From contig CAUGRT010000069.1 of assembly GCA_959602045.1 (NCBI GenBank), positions 1-5,274 of the forward strand: 5,274 nucleotides of DNA, read 5' to 3'. Positions 1-5,240 of this stretch are shown here, one piece after another; within the stretch, counting starts at the first letter, position 1, and every line of letters begins with the position of its first letter. Below the pieces are notes generated by a model. It was not told the origin of the DNA, did no database searches, and worked only from the letters and a program-made list of their open reading frames with translations. Position numbers and translations under genes: made by a program. Source of the stretch: an uncultured Clostridia bacterium (lineage in GTDB: Bacteria > Bacillota > Clostridia > UBA1381).

Positions 1-2
1 CG

Positions 3-113
3 GACATGCTGGGGCGGTATTATGCGCTGTTTACCGACCGTACACAGGTCGAGGGAGATGGCGTGGTGCAGATTATAGACAACATTCCAAGGGAGTCTAA
101 CGATGAATCTTGA
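3..113 (+). CDS. Phage terminase small subunit, C-terminal end (5' truncated by window edge)
   Basis: Frame 3 is open from the window edge to TGA at 111-113 and gives about 36 residues beginning DMLGRYYALFTD and containing VVQIID. An 'L-G-(R/K)-x-x-x-L-F-T-D' stretch followed by a short acidic linker and 'VQIID' is typical of the C-terminal tail of Terminase_2-type small subunits. That tail follows the DNA-binding helix-turn-helix and the oligomerisation core. The small subunit recognises the packaging start site on concatemeric phage DNA and hands it to the large subunit. The helix-turn-helix lies outside the window. The stop overlaps the large subunit start by 11 bases (103-113), which fits translational coupling. 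The assignment rests on a short tail and on its position directly before the large terminase. Confidence 0.72.
   Translation, partial: DMLGRYYALFTDRTQVEGDGVVQIIDNIPRESNDES
91..95 (+). promoter_or_regulatory. Ribosome binding site of large terminase
   Basis: GGGAG ends 7 bases before the ATG at 103 and lies inside the small terminase reading frame. It supports 103 as the start. Confidence 0.6.
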
Positions 114-1323
114 CAGCGTTATCGCCCCGGCGTTCTATACCGTACACCATGACATCAAAGACGGGTTACACACGCACTACTGGTTAAAGGGCGGCAGAGG
201 TTCCACAAAATCCTCATTCATCAGCATTGAGCTGATTCTGGGAATCATCCGTGATGAAAATGCTAATGCCGTGGTATTGCGTAAGCTTCAAACCAACCTC
301 AAAGACAGTGTATACAATCAAATTGTATGGGCGATTGAACGGTTGGGGCTGCTGCACAAATTCCGCTGCAATATCTCCCCCTTGAAAATCACCTACCGCC
401 CCACAGGACAGGAGATATTATTCCGCGGCACGGATGATCCGACAAAGATCAAATCACTCAAAGTCCGAAAAGGCTATGTCAAATATGTGTGGTTCGAAGA
501 AGCCGACCAGTTTCGCGGCATGGACGAAATCCGGAACATCAATCAATCTCTGCTGCGCGGTGGTAGTAAGTTCGTTGTGTTTTATAGCTACAATCCCCCG
601 GCGAGTGCGCGTTCCTGGGTCAATAAAGAGGTTCTGGAGGTCAATCCGAATCGGTATGTACACCACAGCACCTATCTTGATGTTCCGGCTGAATGGCTGG
701 GCGAAAAGTTCATAGAGGACGCGGAACATTTGAAAAGCACCAAACCCGAAAACTACGCCCATGAATATCTGGGCGAAGTCACCGGAACCGGTACGGAGGT
801 ATTCACCAATGTTGAGGTTCGCCCGATTACGGACGATGAGATTCGAAACTTTGACCGCTTGTACTACGGTTTAGACTTTGGCTGGGTAGACCCCTACGCC
901 TATAACTGCATGTATTACAACGCCAATCGGAAAACACTTTTTGTGTTTGATGAATTACACGGCAGCAAAACAAGCAATGAAAAGCTTGCGCAGCTGCTAA
1001 AGCCTAAAGTCCGCAACAATCTGTTGATGTGCGACAGTGCAGAACCGAAGTCCATCGGAGATTTACGCGCCTACGGTCTGGCGGCACGCGGTGCGGAAAA
1101 GGCTCCGGGAAGTGTTGAATACTCGTTCAAATGGCTGCAATCCTTAGAGAAGATTGTGGTTGACGGTCAGCGCTGCCCCTATACGACCGATGAATTATTG
1201 ACTTATTCGTATGAACTGGATAAGGACGGATTTGTAATAGACGCATATCCGGACGGCAACGATCACCATCTATCCGCCATCCGCTATGCGATGAATTTAG
1301 TATGGAAGAGGAAAGGAAAATGA
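103..1323 (+). CDS. terL: Phage terminase large subunit (Terminase_3 / PBSX type)
   Basis: This is the ATP-driven DNA packaging motor and headful nuclease that docks on the portal. At 406 residues it is full length for the family. The N-terminal ATPase domain shows a Walker A P-loop GGRGSTKS (residues 30-37), a Walker B region YVKYVWFEEAD (about 125-135) with the catalytic Glu at 132/133, and a coupling motif SYNPP (162-166). The C-terminal RNase H-like nuclease domain begins near YYGLDFGW. Asp258 is the likely first metal ligand, Asp311 (LLMCDSAEPKS) the second, and Asp387 in NDHHLSAIRYA the likely third. Many relatives have another Asp where this protein has Ser391. The ATG at 103 has a good Shine-Dalgarno and overlaps the small subunit stop. 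The TGA overlaps the portal start as ATGA. No interruption is seen. The family is confident; enzymatic activity is inferred from the motifs. Confidence 0.95.
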   Translation: MNLDSVIAPAFYTVHHDIKDGLHTHYWLKGGRGSTKSSFISIELILGIIRDENANAVVLRKLQTNLKDSVYNQIVWAIERLGLLHKFRCNISPLKITYRPTGQEILFRGTDDPTKIKSLKVRKGYVKYVWFEEADQFRGMDEIRNINQSLLRGGSKFVVFYSYNPPASARSWVNKEVLEVNPNRYVHHSTYLDVPAEWLGEKFIEDAEHLKSTKPENYAHEYLGEVTGTGTEVFTNVEVRPITDDEIRNFDRLYYGLDFGWVDPYAYNCMYYNANRKTLFVFDELHGSKTSNEKLAQLLKPKVRNNLLMCDSAEPKSIGDLRAYGLAARGAEKAPGSVEYSFKWLQSLEKIVVDGQRCPYTTDELLTYSYELDKDGFVIDAYPDGNDHHLSAIRYAMNLVWKRKGK

Positions 1324-2672
1324 TAACATTACCGCAAATTTGGAAAAACATATTAATCTTTCTGGGATTTCGGGACACCGACCCACCGCCCGAACAAGGT
1401 TACGCCGCAAACTCAGTGGCAGAATACAACAGCAAGGACGGAATCAACTTGACCTACATCGCCGCCAACAAGGTAGCGAATCTCGTGACGACCGACAGCC
1501 AGATCAATATCCAGGACAGTCCCGACAACCTACGCATGGCGTTCTTGCAGGAATGTGCCGATAAGCTCTGGCGATTCAAGAAACGGATTACCGCACGTGC
1601 TGCCGGATATGGCAAAGTGTGCCTTATCCCCTATTGTGACGATGGCGCGACCATCAAATTCAACATCGTACCGCAGTCCAATGTGATTCTGTTGGGGAAT
1701 GACGGGGAAAAAGCGACCGACATCGCAATTTTGTGCGAAATCAAACGCGTAAAGACAAAACGATTCGGGCGGTTCAAGCGTTATACGCTCAGTCGGGATA
1801 AAAATCATGTCATTACCGAGTTTTACGCCGATCTGACAACTAACACCATTCTGGGAGAACAGGTTCCGCCGGAAACGGAGTGGATTCCACTACCTCCCCT
1901 ATCCATCCGGAATGTAGACCGCCTGTTGATGGGCGAGATCGAGTGTCCCGTTGATTCGCGTAACAACGATGTATTTTATGCGGCACGCATTACCGAGGGT
2001 TGCGACAGCCTTATCAAGGATATTCAAGAGCAATTCAAGTATCTGGCGAACGAATACGAATTGAAAAAGGCTTTTATCGGCGCGGATAGTACCCTGTTTA
2101 ATCAAGATGATGATGGAAAGTATATTCTGCCGAACAGTCAGCTTTTCAGAATATTGGATACCGGCATTGACAATTTCTTTGAAGTCTTTGATCCGGCAAT
2201 CCGAGCCGACCCGATTTATCTGCGTCTGAAAAACAGCTTTGAGCTTCTGGAAAACCACATCGGCTTATCGCGCGGAATTTACACCAGTCCTGAAAATGTA
2301 GGCGCATATAACAATCAATCCAACATCAAGCGTTCTGTTTTTGATACCTACGCATTTGTTACGGAGTTCCGGGATAATATCACGCGCGGTGTTCGGGATT
2401 ATTTGTACGCCTGCAATGTACTGGCGGAATATTTCGGCATTACGCCGCAGGGCGTGCCGTTTGAGGATGTGAAAATCAATATTGCATGGTCGAGCGCGAT
2501 GATCGAGGATCATTCAGAGGAATTTAACCAGTTCGCGGAAGGATTCGCGCAAGGTGTGATGAGTAAAGCAGAGTTCCGACAATGGCTGACGGGTGAAAGC
2601 CTGGAAGAAGCGCAGCAAAAGATTGATGAGATTGATTCACAGCAGCCGGAGGAAACATCGGATGTTTACTGA
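1320..2672 (+). CDS. Phage portal protein (SPP1 gp6-like)
   Basis: The portal forms the dodecameric ring at one capsid vertex through which DNA enters and to which the terminase and connector bind. I chose ATG 1320 (450 residues) over an in-frame ATG at 1302. AGAGGA (1307-1312) is well spaced for 1320, and 1320 overlaps the terminase stop in the classic ATGA arrangement. The upstream choice would only add a lysine/glutamate-rich extension read from the ribosome binding site. The protein has the SPP1-type pattern: an N-terminal segment with NLTYIAANKVANLV, a middle part with beta-rich wing sequence (VCLIPYCDDGATIKFNIVPQ), then a long acidic helical part (SLIKDIQEQFKYLANEYE), a conserved region ending ENHIGLSRGIYTSPE, and a C-terminal helix ending in the acidic tail QQPEETSDVY. 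Its length is normal for the family. It overlaps the next gene by 11 bases. Confidence 0.9.
   Translation: MITLPQIWKNILIFLGFRDTDPPPEQGYAANSVAEYNSKDGINLTYIAANKVANLVTTDSQINIQDSPDNLRMAFLQECADKLWRFKKRITARAAGYGKVCLIPYCDDGATIKFNIVPQSNVILLGNDGEKATDIAILCEIKRVKTKRFGRFKRYTLSRDKNHVITEFYADLTTNTILGEQVPPETEWIPLPPLSIRNVDRLLMGEIECPVDSRNNDVFYAARITEGCDSLIKDIQEQFKYLANEYELKKAFIGADSTLFNQDDDGKYILPNSQLFRILDTGIDNFFEVFDPAIRADPIYLRLKNSFELLENHIGLSRGIYTSPENVGAYNNQSNIKRSVFDTYAFVTEFRDNITRGVRDYLYACNVLAEYFGITPQGVPFEDVKINIAWSSAMIEDHSEEFNQFAEGFAQGVMSKAEFRQWLTGESLEEAQQKIDEIDSQQPEETSDVY
2648..2652 (+). promoter_or_regulatory. Ribosome binding site that fixes the minor capsid start
   Basis: GGAGG lies 9 bases before ATG 2662 and inside the portal gene's last codons. 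It decides between 2662 and an upstream in-frame ATG at 2593. The latter would add 23 lysine/arginine-rich residues that are simply a shifted reading of the portal C-terminus. Confidence 0.7.
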
Positions 2673-4272
2673 TACGGAACTGAATATTCTGGCGCAGAGG
2701 GTATTGGACTTGTATCTGCCCGTTCATCAGCTATATCTCGAAAAAATCGGGCAACACTTAAAGGCGATCGGGAACATCAAACCGGCTGACGTGCGCCGTT
2801 TGCAGGAAATGCAGCGCATGCGCGGCAATGCCCGGGAAATTGCGGAGGAACTGGCGATGGCGAGTGATAAAAGTGTGGAGGAAATCGAAGCCATATTCTC
2901 TGAAATCGCGTCTGAGCAATATGATTTTTCGCGGCAATTCTATACCGCGCAAGGCTTGCGGCAGCTGCCATTCTCCGAGAACCGCAGTTTACAGCGGATT
3001 GTAAAAGCAGAAGCGAACCGAACCGCCAAAACGTTAAAGAATTTATCCCGAACCACCGCGTCCCAGATCAAGCGCAACCCCTCCGGCTATCGTGAAGCGG
3101 TGGATTTTGCCGTAAGATGTGTTTCGAGCGGTATGACGGACTACAACAGTGCGATTCGGCGCGTGGTGCGTAAGGCGGCAGAAGAAAAAATCGGCGTGAT
3201 TCAGTTTGATACCGGGTACCGGCGCAGAGTAGACAGCCAAGTGCGAATGAATGTTCTTGAGGGGATTCGGCAGTTGAGCATGGGCGTGAATCAGCAGGTT
3301 GGTAAAGAGTTCGGTGCGAACGGCGTGGAAATATCGGTGCATGGACTTTGTGCCGAGGATCATATCGGCATCCAGGGGAAACAATTCTCTTTGAACGGTG
3401 ATGTTACCGTCAAGGGCAGATTCTACCGCGATTATAACCGTATGAATAACGCCTTAAAGCGTCCGATCGGTACGCTGAACTGCAAGCACTATCTTCTGTA
3501 CATTCTGTTAGGTGTTTCGTCCCCGGTTTATTCTGAAAAGGAACTGGAGGAAATGAACCAATCCAGCCGTGAGCTGATCGAGATTGACGGTAAAACCAAA
3601 ACCCGGTATGAGTGGTCGCAGGAGCAGCGCAGGATTGAAACGGAAATCCGCAGGCAAAAGGATACCGCGGTTCTTGCCGCCGGGATGGGCGATATGCCGT
3701 TAAGACGGGAAGCACAGGCTACCATTAATGAGCTGCGCGGTAAATATGATAAGATTTCCGCACATGCAAGCATTGACCCACGTTATGAGCGTATGAGCGT
3801 CAGCGGCTTTCATCGGGTGAAAACCGTGCAGCAATTGACAGATACGCGGAATCGTGGTATAATGGGGAAAACAGCTACAGACGAGGTGCAAGATGTGCAT
3901 TACATAGGGAAAATTAACAGGGAAATTTATAAATGCGTGACAGAGGATATAAAAACAGATGAGGTTATTATAACCGATGAACGTATTCAACATATCATCG
4001 ACAGACATCCCAATGATTACGAAAAGTATTGTGAGTATCTGCGAAAAATTGTCGAAGAACCCGAATATATTATTGAAGCCAATAAAGTTCATTCTGCGCT
4101 GATTTTAAAGTCATTTTCAGACGGAGATGTTCAATTCAAAACGATATTGAGATTGGTGACACCGTTTGATAACCCTGCATTTAAAAATTCTATTATCACT
4201 TTTATGAAAATAGATGATAAAGAATGGGAAAGATTATTAAGAAATAAAAAAATACTTTACAAATCGGAATAA
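2662..4272 (+). CDS. Phage minor capsid protein (Phage_min_cap2 / MuF class) with C-terminal PBECR-like nuclease domain
   Basis: The product has 536 residues from ATG 2662. Residues about 1-200 are helical and charged, as in Phage_min_cap2 proteins. The MuF-type core follows, with HGLCAEDHIGIQGKQF (His227, Cys230, His234) and GTLNCKHYLLYILLG (Cys274, His276). These Cys/His positions are the usual hallmark of the family and may bind a metal. MuF/SPP1 gp7-type proteins sit near the portal and can enter the cell with DNA. A charged linker (about 300-405) leads to a C-terminal domain (about 410-536) with ITDERIQHIIDRHP (437-450), a central helix (YEKYCEYLRKIVEEPEYIIE), a strand pattern ALILKSF..KTILRLV, and NSIITFMKIDD...KILYKSE at the end. 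This matches my recollection of phage BECR-fold (Barnase-EndoU-ColicinE5/D-RelE-like) RNase domains; the exact subfamily (PBECR2 or a sibling) is uncertain. The C-terminal DNA is sharply more AT-rich, which suggests domain acquisition. The toxin role is inferred. Confidence 0.85.
   Translation: MFTDTELNILAQRVLDLYLPVHQLYLEKIGQHLKAIGNIKPADVRRLQEMQRMRGNAREIAEELAMASDKSVEEIEAIFSEIASEQYDFSRQFYTAQGLRQLPFSENRSLQRIVKAEANRTAKTLKNLSRTTASQIKRNPSGYREAVDFAVRCVSSGMTDYNSAIRRVVRKAAEEKIGVIQFDTGYRRRVDSQVRMNVLEGIRQLSMGVNQQVGKEFGANGVEISVHGLCAEDHIGIQGKQFSLNGDVTVKGRFYRDYNRMNNALKRPIGTLNCKHYLLYILLGVSSPVYSEKELEEMNQSSRELIEIDGKTKTRYEWSQEQRRIETEIRRQKDTAVLAAGMGDMPLRREAQATINELRGKYDKISAHASIDPRYERMSVSGFHRVKTVQQLTDTRNRGIMGKTATDEVQDVHYIGKINREIYKCVTEDIKTDEVIITDERIQHIIDRHPNDYEKYCEYLRKIVEEPEYIIEANKVHSALILKSFSDGDVQFKTILRLVTPFDNPAFKNSIITFMKIDDKEWERLLRNKKILYKSE
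3835..3863 (+). promoter_or_regulatory. Consensus sigma-A promoter inside the minor capsid gene
   Basis: TTGACA (3835-3840), a 17-base spacer, and TATAAT (3858-3863) match both hexamers perfectly at optimal spacing. TG at 3855-3856 adds an extended -10. Transcription would begin near 3870, just before the AT-rich nuclease-domain coding sequence. It is read as Leu-Thr-Asp-Thr and so on in the capsid frame, so it could in principle be chance. A perfect 12/12 match at 17 bases exactly at the domain boundary makes that unlikely. Confidence 0.75.
3884..4272 (+). other. Possible internal translation unit: stand-alone nuclease domain (Shine-Dalgarno at 3884, GTG at 3895)
   Basis: AGGTG at 3884-3888 (GAGGTG from 3883) complements the 16S anti-Shine-Dalgarno. 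It lies 6 bases before an in-frame GTG at 3895. From there the frame gives 125 residues, starting (M)HYIGKINREIYKC and running to the minor capsid stop, which is almost exactly the PBECR-like domain. The internal promoter at 3835-3863 would supply a transcript starting about 25 bases upstream. This may be a relic of a once separate gene, or a second product made independently of late capsid expression. No start-site evidence exists beyond the sequence. Confidence 0.4.
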
Positions 4273-4284
4273 TTGTGCTATAAT
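4256..4284 (+). promoter_or_regulatory. Strong sigma-A promoter for the non-coding RNA
   Basis: TTTACA (4256-4261), a 17-base spacer and TATAAT (4279-4284), with an extended -10 TG at 4276-4277, straddle the minor capsid stop codon. Only one base departs from the -35 consensus. The predicted start is near 4291, immediately before the folded RNA. Confidence 0.75.
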
Positions 4285-4290
4285 ATAAAT

Positions 4291-4434
4291 ACAATAGAAA
4301 AAGCGTTTGAGGTGGAGGAATACGTCCGCGTCCACACGCCGATGGTTTGACAAGGGGAAACCCTGAGAGATGCAGGAGAATCGGACGCCTGCCAAACGCC
4401 AACAAGGGGATTGCATATGCAGTCCCTTTTCTAT
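4291..4434 (+). ncRNA. Structured non-coding RNA of unrecognised class with predicted pseudoknot
   Basis: The unit has its own promoter upstream and an intrinsic terminator at its end, and is about 140 nt. P1: GCGTTTG (4303-4309) pairs perfectly with CAAACGC (4393-4399) and closes the domain. P2: GTGGA (4312-4316) with TCCAC (4331-4335), extended by GGA/TCC (4317-4319/4325-4327). P3: CCGAT (4339-4343) with ATCGG (4380-4384). P4: AGGG-GAAA-CCCT (4353-4364), a GNRA tetraloop hairpin inside P3. P5: GCAGG (4372-4376) with CCTGC (4388-4392), which interleaves with P3 to form a pseudoknot and abuts P1 for coaxial stacking. An alternative 6-bp pairing, GCGTCC (4328-4333) with GGACGC (4383-4388), is also possible. 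No convincing ORF lies inside. The layout fits a small trans-acting RNA or a riboswitch-like leader of the scaffold gene 200 bases downstream. I cannot assign it to a known family. Confidence 0.65.
4404..4434 (+). terminator. Rho-independent terminator of the non-coding RNA
   Basis: The arms are AAGGG plus ATTGC (4404-4414, with G4409 bulged) and GCAGTCCCTT (4419-4428). They form about 10 base pairs around an ATAT loop, followed by TTTTCTATTT. It begins 5 bases after the P1 stem ends. Confidence 0.75.
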
Positions 4435-4450
4435 TTAATAACATGAATCC

Positions 4451-4477
4451 AAAACACGAAAAATTCGTGTTTTTTTA
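4451..4477 (+). terminator. Second intrinsic terminator
   Basis: AAAACACGAA (4451-4460) and TTCGTGTTTT (4464-4473) form a perfect 10-bp stem with an AAA loop, continued by more T residues. The A-run before the stem means it could also act on the opposite strand. It lies only about 20 bases after the previous terminator. Confidence 0.75.
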
Positions 4478-4499
4478 TTGCAAAATTTAATATTGACCC

Positions 4500-4527
4500 G
4501 AGCAAGTCGTAAAACTGCTCTATTTTT
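4500..4527 (+). terminator. Possible third, weak terminator hairpin
   Basis: GAGC/GCTC (4500-4503/4517-4520) and AGT/ACT (4505-4507/4514-4516) pair with one bulged A around a six-base loop. TATTTTT follows. The stem is short, so this may be a leader structure rather than a functional terminator. Confidence 0.35.
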
Positions 4528-4537
4528 ATGCTAAATT

Positions 4538-4616
4538 CCCCTACCTTGCCGGGGTTTAAATGCAAGGGCGGTACGGCGCTGAGTGGCAGCGCATATATAA
4601 ATAAAGTCCATACCGC
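4538..4616 (+). promoter_or_regulatory. Folded 5' leader of the scaffold gene with possible H-type pseudoknot
   Basis: Four stem elements fill the last 95 bases before the scaffold gene. CCCC (4538-4541) pairs with GGGG (4551-4554). CCTTGC (4544-4549) pairs with GCAAGG (4562-4567) and interleaves with the first stem, an H-type pseudoknot topology. GCGGTA (4568-4573) then pairs with TACCGC (4611-4616). Inside it lies the 6-bp hairpin GCGCTG/CAGCGC (4576-4581/4587-4592) with loop AGTGG. The outer stem ends directly before the scaffold ribosome binding site, so its folding could affect ribosome access. I see no good sigma-A promoter in this leader. The function is unknown; it could be a translational or antitermination control element. 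Confidence 0.45.
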
Positions 4617-4619
4617 GGA

Positions 4620-4624
4620 AAGGA
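4620..4624 (+). promoter_or_regulatory. Ribosome binding site of scaffold gene
   Basis: AAGGA (4620-4624) lies 6 bases before ATG 4631. It starts 4 bases after the TACCGC arm of the leader stem. Confidence 0.6.
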
Positions 4625-4630
4625 AAAACC

Positions 4631-5203
4631 ATGGATTTTTTAAAGGAACTATTCACTGAGCCATTGAGTTTTGAAGCGTTTTCAAAAGCAGTGGCGGACA
4701 AGGGTATGAAGCTTGCCGATTTATCAAAAGGCGAATATGTCGCAAAGGCGAAGTATGAGAAGCTTGATAACGATCTGAAAGCGGCAAATCAAACCGTCAC
4801 CAATATGACAGGCGAATTGCAAAAGCTGAAAGACAGCGGCGCAGCGGCGGCAGAGTGGGAGAAGAAATTCAATGACCTCAAAGCCGATATTGAAACCAAA
4901 GAACAACAGGAAAAAGCCGACCGGGAGGATAAAGAGCTGACGGACGCAATTACGGCGGTATTCGGCGATAAGCAATTCACAAGCGACTACGTTCGCAATG
5001 GAATTATTGCCGATATGAAAGCCGAGATTGCCAAACCCGAAAACAAAGGGAAAGGCTACGGCGAATTATTCGAAGCCATCACCAAGGACAAAGAGGGTAT
5101 CTTTGCCAGTGTGAACCCCGGCGGACAAATGAGCGGAATCGGTAACAGCGACCCCAAAGAGCTATCCGATTCCGAGATTCGCGCAATCATGGGACTAAAA
5201 TAA
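4631..5203 (+). CDS. Phage scaffold protein (Phage_GP20-like minor structural protein)
   Basis: The 190-residue acidic protein has the usual layout of GP20-type scaffold proteins. A short N-terminal folded part (MDFLKELFTEPLSFEAFSKAVADKGMKLADLSKGEYV) is followed by a lysine/glutamate-rich coiled-coil segment (about residues 38-100: AKYEKLDNDLKAANQ, GELQKLKDSG, EWEKKFNDLKADIE). A second helical part follows (ELTDAITAVFGDKQFTSDYVRNGIIADMKAEI), then a glycine-rich linker (NPGGQMSGIGNSDPKELS) and a short C-terminal helix SEIRAIMGLK. Such proteins direct assembly of the procapsid shell and are absent from, or degraded in, the mature head. The length is normal and the position after portal and minor capsid genes is canonical. 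The gene is separated from the upstream operon by terminators, so its expression probably needs read-through or antitermination. Confidence 0.88.
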   Translation: MDFLKELFTEPLSFEAFSKAVADKGMKLADLSKGEYVAKAKYEKLDNDLKAANQTVTNMTGELQKLKDSGAAAAEWEKKFNDLKADIETKEQQEKADREDKELTDAITAVFGDKQFTSDYVRNGIIADMKAEIAKPENKGKGYGELFEAITKDKEGIFASVNPGGQMSGIGNSDPKELSDSEIRAIMGLK

Positions 5204-5205
5204 AA

Positions 5206-5240
5206 AGGAGAAATGAAAAATGGGAACCTCTAAAAATTGA
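5206..5240 (+). other. Ribosome binding site and six-codon ORF where a major capsid gene is expected (broken or truncated start)
   Basis: AGGAG (5206-5210) lies 9 bases before ATG 5220, a normal translation start 16 bases after the scaffold stop. The reading frame is MGTSKN followed by TGA at 5238-5240. Another ATG at 5213 also stops at once (MKNGNL, TAA). No frame is open through the AT-rich remainder to 5274 in a way that resembles a capsid protein. The expected next gene is a major capsid protein. Its start may be interrupted by an inserted element, or the sequence may be unreliable at the window edge. Confidence 0.4.

Noticed and set aside
1302..1319. Upstream ATG for the portal protein
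   Set aside because: It adds MEEERK, which is the ribosome binding site read as codons. ATG 1320 has proper spacing and the ATGA overlap.
2593..2661. Upstream ATG for the minor capsid protein
   Set aside because: It would overlap the portal gene by 80 bases and add a basic, low-complexity extension. ATG 2662 has a GGAGG at good spacing.
3700..4092. 130-residue hydrophobic ORF on the minus strand
   Set aside because: It is an antisense shadow of the minor capsid gene. Its hydrophobicity follows from the AT-rich lysine/isoleucine codons on the coding strand.
4361..4380. Hammerhead ribozyme core
   Set aside because: The sequence reads CTGAGAG instead of CTGANGA, and the three-stem arrangement around GAAA is not present.
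4303..4399. Resemblance to TPP (CTGAGA) or cobalamin (GCAGGAGA...CCTGCC) riboswitch boxes
   Set aside because: Only short fragments match. The second TPP half (the conserved CTGAT...GCGTAGGGA part) and the cobalamin core are missing, and no cofactor gene is nearby.
4370..4438. 22-codon ORF (MQENRTPAKRQQ...) within the non-coding RNA
   Set aside because: It has only a weak GAGAG upstream, runs through the RNA's P5/P1 stems and the intrinsic terminator, and the terminator sequence determines its C-terminus.
4202..4444. 80-residue ORF on the minus strand over the RNA
   Set aside because: There is no ribosome binding site or promoter on that strand, and it is explained by the structured RNA and the terminator read backwards.
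4493..4532. TTGACC as the -35 of a scaffold promoter
   Set aside because: No acceptable -10 lies 16-18 bases downstream. The nearest T/A-rich hexamers are at spacings of 22 or more.
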